The translations under genes were made by a program, and so were the position numbers. Of a stretch of 5,366 nt of DNA, positions 1 through 5,366 are shown one piece after another. Position 1 is the stretch's first letter. Every line of letters begins with the position of its first letter. The notes below the pieces were generated by a model. That model worked only from the letters and a program-made list of their open reading frames with translations. It did no database searches and was not told where the DNA came from. Source of the stretch: Planctomycetota bacterium (lineage in GTDB: Bacteria; Planctomycetota; B129-G9); NCBI GenBank assembly GCA_030607235.1, contig JAUWEX010000107.1, forward strand, positions 1 to 5,366, in the 5' to 3' direction.

Positions 1-1129
1 GCCGCGCGAACCAGCCGCAAATCACCGCCAGCCCCGCACCGGCGATCGGCAGAAACATCGCCGCCGATACCATCAGGTGCCGCTTGCTCGGCGGCTCCGT
101 GTCGTAAACGTTCACGGCCAGCGCCATCACCAGCACCAGAAAGAACAGCCCCGCCCCGACCGGCAGCGCCGTGCCCGCCGGAATCCGCGGGCGCTTTTTC
201 GCCGCAAAAATCAACCCCACCGCCACCAGCCCCAAGGCCCCGCTGTTGACGTAAACCCAAACATTCAGTGTCGCCAATATCTGGTGCATCGCGGGCAGCG
301 GCTTTTTGTCCGGCGAAGTCATTTGCGGCCCGGCGTCCTCGCTGACGGGCGCCTTCGCTCCGGCGTCGGGACCTACGTCTTCTTTCAAGCCCAGCATCGC
401 CACCACGCTCTTCTTCGGCGTGAGACAAAATTCAAATCCCTCCGGCGTATCGCTGATTTTCATCACATACGGCGCCATCACCGCCGCCGTCATCAGCAAC
501 ACACAGCCCACGCCGAGGGCCTTCCTGCCGAAACTCCAACCGAACCTGCGCGACAATAATATGAAGGCGCACACCACGATTCCCGCGCCCAGGCCCTCCG
601 GCCGCGCGTTGTACGCGCAGCCCACGCACACACCGCACAGCAGCAACAGCCACGCGCGCCCGCTGTGCAGCGCCCACAGCGATAACCACAGAGCCATGAA
701 AACGAAAAAGATGTGCATCCCGTCGGACATGATGTCGGCGGTCTCGCGCATGATGTAGAAATGCGACGCCCACAGCAGCCCGCCGAACGCCCCCGCCGCT
801 CGCCCGAACAGCGTTTTGCCGATATAGTACACCGGCACGACCGTCAGCGCCCCCAGCACCACCGCGATTATCGTTCCCGCCGTCTCGCAGTCCACCCCCG
901 TCGCCGCCGAAACTCCCGCCATCGTCAGCGGCATCAGCAGGTGATACTCGCGGGTGATCGCCCTCTCGATCCGGCCTTCCTTGATCTCGCGCGCCATGTA
1001 GATGAAGCGCGCGCTGTCGGTGCTGATCGCGTAGGTGTTGTAGACGACGCCGAGTTTGAGCAACGCCGCCACCGCAACGAGAATCAACGCTATCGTCAAA
1101 TCGGTACGTTTGGCGGATTGCTTTTTCAT
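1..1129 (-). CDS. GT-C membrane glycosyltransferase (GT39/ArnT-like), 3' end outside window
   Basis: From ATG 1129 the frame stays open to the window edge, giving 376 residues with no stop. It begins MKKQSAKR, a short basic cytoplasmic leader, then a first membrane helix (about 12-34). About nine or ten hydrophobic segments follow, including roughly 83-101, 137-155, 159-173, 178-193, 203-221, 296-311, 318-340 and 354-374. The first outer loop has STDSARFIYMAREIKEGR (36-53); D38 is at the position of the acidic catalytic residue of GT-C enzymes. Further family-like motifs are EYHLLMPL (61-68), RETADIMSDGMHIFF (128-142), AYNARPEGLG (172-181; compare the usual AYLTRPEG) and a hydrophilic loop from about 222 to 285 containing FCLTPKKS (234-241). 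SKRHLMVSAA (348-357) resembles the SxRHLLP-type motif that precedes a late helix. Such enzymes use polyprenyl-phosphate sugars and act on the periplasmic side. It closes the visible operon, 13 bases after its neighbour. The class is well supported; donor and acceptor are unknown. Confidence 0.88.
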   Translation of the reverse strand, partial: MKKQSAKRTDLTIALILVAVAALLKLGVVYNTYAISTDSARFIYMAREIKEGRIERAITREYHLLMPLTMAGVSAATGVDCETAGTIIAVVLGALTVVPVYYIGKTLFGRAAGAFGGLLWASHFYIMRETADIMSDGMHIFFVFMALWLSLWALHSGRAWLLLLCGVCVGCAYNARPEGLGAGIVVCAFILLSRRFGWSFGRKALGVGCVLLMTAAVMAPYVMKISDTPEGFEFCLTPKKSVVAMLGLKEDVGPDAGAKAPVSEDAGPQMTSPDKKPLPAMHQILATLNVWVYVNSGALGLVAVGLIFAAKKRPRIPAGTALPVGAGLFFLVLVMALAVNVYDTEPPSKRHLMVSAAMFLPIAGAGLAVICGWFAR

Positions 1130-1137
1130 GAATGGAA

Positions 1138-1141
1138 CCCT
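1138..1141 (-). promoter_or_regulatory. Weak Shine-Dalgarno site for the membrane glycosyltransferase
   Basis: The minus strand reads AGGG, followed by 8 bases and the ATG at 1129-1127. It sits in the 13-base gap after the upstream stop codon. Spacing is ideal but the match is short. It supports the chosen start together with the hydrophilic, lysine-rich leader that follows. Confidence 0.4.
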
Positions 1142-1142
1142 G

Positions 1143-2135
1143 TTAAATTTTCATCACTCTCTCAAAAACGGCCAGCATCTTCGGCACGCTCGACCGCAGC
1201 GAGTATTCCCGTTCGACCGTCTCGCGGCACGTCCGACCCAGCCGCCCGCGCAGTTCCGCGTCGCCGCACATCCGCAACAGGTGCGCCCGCCAGTCCCCGA
1301 GCGTCCGCGCCAGATAGCCGTTCTCACCCTCGTCGACGATTTCGTTGTGCACCCCGACCGCCGAAGCCACGCACGGCACGCCCGACGCCATGCACTGCAA
1401 CAGTTTCGTCGCGCACTTCCCCCGCGCCCACGGGTCGTCAGGCAGCGGCGCAAGGCCGATGTCGAAACTCATCACGTCCGCGCCCTCTTCGGCCTCGGCC
1501 CACTGCTTTTTGATTACCGGCATGTTCGGCAGGTCGAAAAAATCGCGGCACACCAGTTTGAGCCGCGCCTGCGGAAATTTCGCGTACACGTCCTCGAAAA
1601 CCGGCGCGAGTTCCTCGATAAAAACCAGCGACTTCTTCCCGCCGATCCACCCCAGCGTAATCGTCTCGCCGCCGTAGTCGGCCTTTTCGGGATAGAGGTC
1701 GGTGTCGATCGAAGTGGGAATGACGGCGGTGTCGTCGTTGTACTCGCGGATCATGCTCTCGAGATAAGAATTCCCCGCGATCGCGAAGTCCGCCAATCCG
1801 CACATCCGCACGAAGGCCCGCATCCGCGTCCACGAGCGGTGGGTGCTGGCCCGCGAGGACTTGTACATCACCGCGTCGTCGACGTCGAAAACGATCCGCG
1901 CCCCCCCGCACCGGCGGATGAAACCGGCCTGCCGTTTTTTGAGCCGCTTCTTCTGCACGAACACGATGTCGCAGTGCTGAAACTCGTTCTCCAGCGCACG
2001 CCACTCGGCGCGCCCCTTCGGGAATACCGCCACGCGGTCCTCCACGCCCGCCGCGCGTAGCGGCTCCAGGTACTGCAACACGCGGTACCTGCTGGCGGGG
2101 TGCTCGTAGCCCTGTATCAAAAACAGCACTCGCAT
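1143..2135 (-). CDS. GT4-like glycosyltransferase of the FDVDDA type
   Basis: This 330-residue protein runs from ATG 2135 to TAA 1145-1143 and starts 5 bases after the previous stop; only a weak AGG-rich stretch precedes it. The N-terminal domain opens with RVLFLIQGYEHPASRYRVLQY (2-22), a strand then an SRYRV motif typical of one GT4-like subgroup. The segment CDIVFVQKKRLKK (55-67) and ARIVFDVDDAVMY (79-91, acidic cluster D84, D86, D87) follow. The C-terminal domain has TLGWIGGKKSL (160-170), FDIGLAPLPDDPWARGKCATKLLQCMASGVPCVAS (224-258) and VGVHNEIVDEGENGYLA (260-276). In this subgroup the K-x2-KLLQ-x-MA-x-G-x-P motif takes the place of the usual E-A-x-A-x-G-x-P, and glutamine (Q247) stands where classical GT4 enzymes have the donor-binding glutamate. 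The fold call is secure. The donor, acceptor and exact family number are not. By position it probably acts on the same glycan as its neighbours. Confidence 0.9.
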   Translation of the reverse strand: MRVLFLIQGYEHPASRYRVLQYLEPLRAAGVEDRVAVFPKGRAEWRALENEFQHCDIVFVQKKRLKKRQAGFIRRCGGARIVFDVDDAVMYKSSRASTHRSWTRMRAFVRMCGLADFAIAGNSYLESMIREYNDDTAVIPTSIDTDLYPEKADYGGETITLGWIGGKKSLVFIEELAPVFEDVYAKFPQARLKLVCRDFFDLPNMPVIKKQWAEAEEGADVMSFDIGLAPLPDDPWARGKCATKLLQCMASGVPCVASAVGVHNEIVDEGENGYLARTLGDWRAHLLRMCGDAELRGRLGRTCRETVEREYSLRSSVPKMLAVFERVMKI

Positions 2136-2140
2136 CGTCG

Positions 2141-3265
2141 TTACTTCGCCTGTTTGAGCATGGATTTGTAAATTTCGAACGCCTCGCGGGACTGCCGCTC
2201 AATGTCGAAAAACTCCGCCGCCTTGTCCGCCGCGGCCCGGCCCATGCGCAGCCGCAGCCGCCTGTCCCGCGCCAGCCGCACTATCGCCGCGCGCAGGTTT
2301 TCCACGCTGTCGCGGATGACCATCCCGCACACCTCGTCGTCGACGATCTCCGAAAGCATCCCGCGGTCCGCCGCGATGATGGGCCTGCCCAGCGCCATCA
2401 CCTCCCGCACCGCGCGGCACGTGCCGTCGGAGCCGGGAACCAGAAAGACCTTGAAGTCGAAACAATTGACCACCGCCACGAAGTCCTCCCTGCGGTAGCC
2501 GGAAAAAATGACGCGGTCCTCGATGCGCATCTCCTTCACCGGCTTGCGCGCGACCTTGTCGGCGTTGGTGCCGCGGCCGACTATCAGCAGTTTCAACTCC
2601 GGCACCGAAATCGACGCGCGCGCGAAGGCTTCGAGCAAAACGTGGAACCGCCGGTGCGTCTGCATCCGCGCGACGATCCCCACGACGATGTCTTTGGGGC
2701 CGATGCGGAGTTCCCGCGCGACGGCGGACGACCTGGGCTGCGGCGCAAAACGGTCGAGGTCCACCGCGCCGTCGAGCAAAAACACGTGCCGGTAACGGCG
2801 ACGGCGTTTTTTGCGCAGCCACTGCCCGACTTTTTTCGACAGCACTATCAGCGCGTCCGCGCGCCCCGGCGGCCTTACCGGCGGCAGGCCGTCGTAGATA
2901 GATCGGATGAGCAGCGGCCTGTGTTCGCAACGCTTGAAAGCCGCCAGCGCAATCCGGTGATCGTTGTCCATGTGCGCGTGCACTATGTCGAACTTTTCGC
3001 GGTCGATTGTCTCGGCGAGTTTCCATGCGTCGTCGGCGTTGCGGCGCGAATTGCGGTGTTTGCTCAGGTGCATATCGCCGACGCACCTCAGGTCGCGCGC
3101 CGCACAGCGCATCGCGACTTTCGAGCCGCCGTCTTCGTCCCTGCCCGGCGCGAACATCACCTCCAGCCCGCGCTTCTTCAGCCCCAGCGCCAGGTTCACC
3201 GCCGGCTCGGCGGGGCCCGTCCACTTGTGGTTGCTGAACGTATGCAAAACTTTTATCGCTGCCAT
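2141..3265 (-). CDS. GT4-like glycosyltransferase
   Basis: This 374-residue protein runs from ATG 3265 to TAA 2143-2141, a normal length for a complete GT-B enzyme. It probably transfers a sugar from a nucleotide donor onto a growing core oligosaccharide at the inner membrane. The N-terminal acceptor domain shows KVLHTFSNHKWTGPAE (5-20), followed by a helix and GLEVMFAPGRD, then FDIVHAHMDNDH (92-103). The C-terminal donor domain shows IVVGIVARMQTHRRFHVLLEAF (193-214), LKLLIVGRG (224-232), RVIFSGY (251-257), and GSDGTCRAVREVMALGRPIIAA (278-299), with a D280-x7-E288 pair in the usual E-x7-E place. The lysine normally found in the R...K donor-phosphate pair appears as R205/R206. A basic run, RKKRRRRYR (151-159), lies near the inter-domain region and may touch the membrane. 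The start overlaps the kinase end by 13 bases and has no clear Shine-Dalgarno site, so coupled translation is likely. The open frame continues far upstream, but that part is only the kinase gene read out of frame. Substrate unknown. Confidence 0.92.
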   Translation of the reverse strand: MAAIKVLHTFSNHKWTGPAEPAVNLALGLKKRGLEVMFAPGRDEDGGSKVAMRCAARDLRCVGDMHLSKHRNSRRNADDAWKLAETIDREKFDIVHAHMDNDHRIALAAFKRCEHRPLLIRSIYDGLPPVRPPGRADALIVLSKKVGQWLRKKRRRRYRHVFLLDGAVDLDRFAPQPRSSAVARELRIGPKDIVVGIVARMQTHRRFHVLLEAFARASISVPELKLLIVGRGTNADKVARKPVKEMRIEDRVIFSGYRREDFVAVVNCFDFKVFLVPGSDGTCRAVREVMALGRPIIAADRGMLSEIVDDEVCGMVIRDSVENLRAAIVRLARDRRLRLRMGRAAADKAAEFFDIERQSREAFEIYKSMLKQAK

Positions 3266-4860
3266 TTCGGTCGCCAAAAATGATTTCTCTTTATGCTTGC
3301 GATAACGATGTCGCGAATGAGCGTTCGGTCGCGCCGCTCGATTTTGCCGCCGCCGCGGTAGGTGCGGAAAAACAGTATGCGGTCGCTGATCGTAATGAAG
3401 TTCGGCACCGCCGCGTTGAGCGCCGCCAGCGCCCGCACAATATCCGCATTGCCAAGGTCCGTCCCGAAACGCACACGGTCGAGATCGAGGAAGTAAAATT
3501 CGATCCCGTCGCCGCCGTCGCGAACCATGATGTTGTTGGCCTTCATGTCCTTGTGCAGGATGTCCGCGCCGTGCAGCCGCGCGACCTCCGCCGCGAGTGC
3601 CTTGATGACTCGGGCCTTGTCGCCGTGGCGCGCGCCTTCGCCCTCGAACCTCTCGCGCAGAAAAGCGTCCAGCGGCGTCGCGTCCTTGAGAAACCGACTG
3701 ATAAGCCATGTACGCCGTCCGCCTAATGGGGACGGCAGACCCTTCTCCACGTAAGCCAGCGGCTCGGCCGCCCGCAGTCCGCGGACGATAAGGCCGTTGG
3801 CGTTGACCCACTCGCGCTTGAGCCGCGAGCCGCGCAATCCGCCTAATGCGGACGCCTCCTGCGCGCCGCGAATTCCGCTTGCGTGCTCCTTGACGACGAA
3901 CTCGCCGTCTACGACCGTCAGGCGGCTCTTGGGCGCGTCCTTCAGCACGCCCTCGCCGCTCTCCAGCGCCCTGCAGTGCGCGTCCAGTATCGCGTCGATG
4001 TCGCGGTCGAAATCCCTGCGCCGGTAGACACGCCGCGATTGGGATTTTTCCACGACGAAGGTCGACGAATTTTTCAGGCACCTGCGCGTCCGGCGTCTCT
4101 GGTGACGCCGCCCCCACATCCGCGCCTCGATCCACGCGGCCTCGGCGAAGTTCGGCGCTTCGATGCGGCGCATTCTAACATATTCGTCGAGCAATTGTGC
4201 GCGGATTTCCTTCGGCGCGACGAGCGAGAGCGAATACATCAACTGGCCCAAATCCCGCGCCGCGTCCCGCCGTTCGACGCGCTCGACGAACTTCGCGCGA
4301 TGCAAATCTATCAGGACGAGATCGCCGGAGTCGCCCGAAACGAGGAAATTCCCCAGGTGCAGGTCGCGGTGCACAATCCCCGCGTCGTGCATTTCGGCGC
4401 ACAGCCCGGCCAGCCGCGCCATCAGCCCGCCGCGGCGGGCGTCGGCCTCGCCGCCTCTCCGCAAAATCTCGATAAGCGGCCTCGCGCCCGCGACCTCGAT
4501 GGTCGCCAGATACTCGCACCGCCCTCCCGCGCCCATCGCCACCGGCTCCGGCACCCGCACACCGGCCGCGCGCGCCTTGTGCAGGTTGAGCCACTCCTGT
4601 CGCGCCTGCGAATTGCCGACGCGCCTGCGGATATTGGCGATCGGGCCGCGGCTGTGATATTTTTTCACGACCAGCGAATCCCCGCCGCCGCGCACGATTG
4701 CGATCGAGCGGGCGGAATTGGATTTGAGCAGTTCGTCTCCGCGCGCGAAAATCTCCTCCACGCGATCCTCGAGCAATTCGTCGAAAAGGCCGCGACGCGA
4801 CGCCGCGACTTCCCAGCGCACACCTTCGCTCTCGACGACAACTATCTCCGCATCGCTCAC
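3253..4860 (-). CDS. Tandem two-domain LPS kinase-like protein (Kdo/WaaP/InaA superfamily)
   Basis: This 535-residue protein starts at GTG 4860, chosen for its AGGAGG site and the GTGA overlap with the previous stop, and ends at TAA 3255-3253. It holds two protein-kinase-like folds of the type that phosphorylate LPS core sugars with ATP at the cytoplasmic membrane face. Domain 1 (about 45-250) has the ATP lysine in VVKKY (K66 or K67), the helix-C glutamate in RQEW (E89), the catalytic loop HRDLHLGN (H164, D166, N171) and the metal-binding IDLH (D185). Domain 2 (about 265-525) has FVVKEH (K324), KREW (E350), the catalytic loop HKDMKANN (H436, D438, N443) and FLDLD (D459). Neither domain looks dead. 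Between them lies a strongly basic stretch (about 248-262, with RRHQRRRTRR), possibly membrane- or LPS-contacting. Both domains share a REW/QEW helix followed by a G-x4-ePlA or G-x4-EPvA strand, suggesting duplication or fusion. Short repeats lie in domain 2 loops. It resembles WaaP, KdkA and InaA family kinases, but the phosphorylated sugar is unknown. Confidence 0.88.
   Translation of the reverse strand: MSDAEIVVVESEGVRWEVAASRRGLFDELLEDRVEEIFARGDELLKSNSARSIAIVRGGGDSLVVKKYHSRGPIANIRRRVGNSQARQEWLNLHKARAAGVRVPEPVAMGAGGRCEYLATIEVAGARPLIEILRRGGEADARRGGLMARLAGLCAEMHDAGIVHRDLHLGNFLVSGDSGDLVLIDLHRAKFVERVERRDAARDLGQLMYSLSLVAPKEIRAQLLDEYVRMRRIEAPNFAEAAWIEARMWGRRHQRRRTRRCLKNSSTFVVEKSQSRRVYRRRDFDRDIDAILDAHCRALESGEGVLKDAPKSRLTVVDGEFVVKEHASGIRGAQEASALGGLRGSRLKREWVNANGLIVRGLRAAEPLAYVEKGLPSPLGGRRTWLISRFLKDATPLDAFLRERFEGEGARHGDKARVIKALAAEVARLHGADILHKDMKANNIMVRDGGDGIEFYFLDLDRVRFGTDLGNADIVRALAALNAAVPNFITISDRILFFRTYRGGGKIERRDRTLIRDIVIASIKRNHFWRPKWQR
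3718..3734. repeat. Quasi-palindromic 17-base repeat, copy A (inside the kinase gene)
   Basis: The plus strand reads TCCGCCTAATGGGGACG. It matches copy B, 120 bases to the right, at 16 of 17 positions. This copy lies within a wider inverted repeat: GCCGTCC (3714-3720) can pair perfectly with GGACGGC (3730-3736) around a 9-base loop. In the kinase it encodes the SPLGG segment (residues 377-381), in the loop between the EPLAYVEK strand and the TWLISRF strand of domain 2. It includes a TTA leucine codon, which is uncommon in this G+C-rich gene. Whether it is a mobile palindrome is inference. Confidence 0.6.
3826..3879. repeat. Imperfect 18-base direct repeat pair flanking copy B
   Basis: The stretches 3826-3843 (CGAGCCGCGCAATCCGCC) and 3862-3879 (CGCGCCGCGAATTCCGCT) match at 14 of 18 positions with an offset of 36 bases, or 12 codons. 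In the kinase they encode the related peptides GGLRGS (340-345) and SGIRGA (328-333). The first overlaps the left part of copy B. This could be a decayed third repeat copy or a small local duplication. With a divergence this large in G+C-rich sequence, chance similarity is possible. Confidence 0.35.
3838..3854. repeat. Quasi-palindromic 17-base repeat, copy B (inside the kinase gene)
   Basis: The plus strand reads TCCGCCTAATGCGGACG. TCCGC (3838-3842) pairs perfectly with GCGGA (3848-3852) around the loop CTAAT. It encodes the SALGG segment (residues 337-341), between the ATP-binding lysine strand and the KREW helix of domain 2. It lies in the same reading frame as copy A, exactly 40 codons away. 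The corresponding stretch of domain 1, from lysine to helix-C glutamate, is about three residues shorter, which would fit a small insertion here. Confidence 0.6.
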
Positions 4861-5366
4861 GTTCGCGCCCTCCTCTTTTCCTCGGCGACCTGCGCGTAGA
4901 CCTCCATGTTCAGCCGGTAGTTGCGCTCGAACGAATACTCCCCGGCTTTGGCCCGCGCCGCCTCGCCCAAGTCCCGCCGCCTTTGCGGGTCGAGCAGCGA
5001 CTCCATCGCCGCCGCAAGCCGCACCACGTCGGTCGGGTCGGGAATCACCAACCCGTCCGCATCGTCGGCGATCACCTCGGACGCGCCCGCCTTGGCGCTG
5101 CAAACGACCGGCAGCCCGGAGGCCATCGCTTCGAGCGCGACCGTTCCGAAGCCGTCGTGCAGCGTCGGGAAGACGAAAGCGTCGGCCGCGGCGTAGTAGC
5201 ACTCCGGCGCGCACGGCCCCAGAAAGGCAACCCTGTCGGCGACGCCGAATCCGGCGCAAAGCCTGCGATACCGCGCCACGGGGCCTTTGCCGACCACGAG
5301 CAGTTTCGCGCCGCTCTCCGACGGCAGTTGCGAAAAGGCCTCGACCAGAAAATCCAGCCCCTTGCG
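4857..5366 (-). CDS. GT4-type glycosyltransferase, C-terminal part (5' end outside window)
   Basis: The reading frame is open from the window edge (first full codon at 5366-5364) to a TGA at 4859-4857, giving 169 visible residues. This is the donor-binding C-terminal Rossmann domain of a GT-B fold, family GT4 enzyme, which moves a sugar from a nucleotide-sugar donor on the cytoplasmic side of the inner membrane. Visible hallmarks, numbered from the first visible residue, are RKGLDFLVEAF (1-11) with the donor-phosphate lysine K2, the LLVVGKGP strand-turn (about 22-29), RVAFLGPC (45-52), and HDGFGTVALEAMASGLPVV (70-88). The last of these contains the family's E/D-x7-E pair as D71 and E79. It is followed by GASEVI and DGLVIP, also typical. 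A GTG at 5297 encodes an internal valine of the VVGKGP strand and is not the start; the acceptor-binding domain lies upstream, outside the window. The stop overlaps the next start as GTGA, so the two genes are probably translationally coupled. Family assignment is firm; sugar and acceptor are unknown. Confidence 0.93.
   Translation of the reverse strand, partial: RKGLDFLVEAFSQLPSESGAKLLVVGKGPVARYRRLCAGFGVADRVAFLGPCAPECYYAAADAFVFPTLHDGFGTVALEAMASGLPVVCSAKAGASEVIADDADGLVIPDPTDVVRLAAAMESLLDPQRRRDLGEAARAKAGEYSFERNYRLNMEVYAQVAEEKRRART
4869..4874 (-). promoter_or_regulatory. Strong Shine-Dalgarno site for the tandem kinase gene
   Basis: On the minus strand this reads AGGAGG, followed by an 8-base spacer (GCGCGAAC) and then the GTG at 4860-4858. 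It lies inside the last codons of the upstream glycosyltransferase gene. It is the best ribosome binding site in the window, and it decides the kinase start in favour of this GTG over the much longer open frame upstream. Confidence 0.8.

Noticed and set aside
432..773. Minus-strand open frame of 113 codons
   Set aside because: It is a shifted frame within the membrane glycosyltransferase gene, whose own frame is open across the whole region and gives coherent transmembrane segments and family motifs.
1130..1142. Possible promoter or terminator in the small A+T-richer gap
   Set aside because: Thirteen bases are too few for either. No stem-loop with a T-run and no -35/-10 pair is visible, only a weak ribosome binding site.
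1056..2060. Long plus-strand open frame of 334 codons
   Set aside because: It lies opposite the FDVDDA-type glycosyltransferase gene and the start of the membrane glycosyltransferase gene. Its translation is rich in Arg, His and Pro with no recognisable motif, as expected for the antisense of G+C-rich coding sequence.
3777..3786. Perfect palindrome GTCCGCGGAC between the two repeat copies
   Set aside because: It resembles the repeat arms without the CTAAT loop, but it encodes the VRGL part of a segment that matches the usual kinase pattern before EPLA. Chance in G+C-rich DNA is the simpler reading.
2141..4135. A single 664-codon minus-strand gene
   Set aside because: The upstream 290 codons are the kinase gene read in a shifted frame (Arg/Gly-rich and motif-free). 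The real glycosyltransferase begins at ATG 3265, just before a normal GT-B N-terminal strand.
3883..4899. Long plus-strand open frame of 338 codons
   Set aside because: It is entirely antisense to the kinase gene. Its composition is Arg/Pro/Ala-rich and low in motif content, while the opposite strand carries two intact kinase domains.
3253..5259. A 668-codon kinase start well inside the upstream gene
   Set aside because: The extra N-terminal part is the GT4 gene read out of frame. The GTG at 4860 has AGGAGG 8 bases upstream and a 4-base overlap with the preceding stop.

Overview
The window is a stretch of high-G+C DNA from what looks like a Gram-negative bacterium. All five genes are on the minus strand and read from position 5366 towards position 1. 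They form one tightly packed cell-envelope sugar operon. The Gram-negative reading rests on the lipopolysaccharide (LPS) kinase-type domains and the run of glycosyltransferases. The lineage cannot be fixed from this sequence. No rRNA, tRNA, CRISPR array, insertion sequence or convincing terminator is present. The largest gap between genes is 13 bases, so no gene-free stretch needs separate description.

Layout in order of transcription: (1) the C-terminal part of a GT4 glycosyltransferase, running in from beyond position 5366; (2) a 535-residue protein with two complete Kdo/WaaP/InaA-type kinase folds in tandem, starting at a GTG that overlaps the previous stop as GTGA; (3) a 374-residue GT4-like glycosyltransferase whose start overlaps the kinase end by 13 bases; (4) a 330-residue GT4-like glycosyltransferase starting 5 bases later; (5) a multi-pass membrane glycosyltransferase of the GT-C (GT39/ArnT-like) type starting 13 bases later and running off the window at position 1.

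A plausible joint role is building and decorating an LPS core or similar surface glycan. The cytoplasmic GT-B enzymes would add sugars from nucleotide-sugar donors, the kinase would phosphorylate core sugars, and the GT-C enzyme would transfer a sugar from a polyprenyl-phosphate donor on the periplasmic side. Substrates cannot be read from the sequence.

Two things deserve a second look. The first is the tandem kinase, in which both domains keep the full set of catalytic residues. The second is a cluster of short quasi-palindromic repeats inside its second domain: a 17-base unit present twice, exactly 120 bases apart and in the same reading frame, with a further imperfect repeat beside one copy. 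These look like small mobile or amplifying palindromes tolerated in protein loops, although recurrent protein motifs could also explain them.
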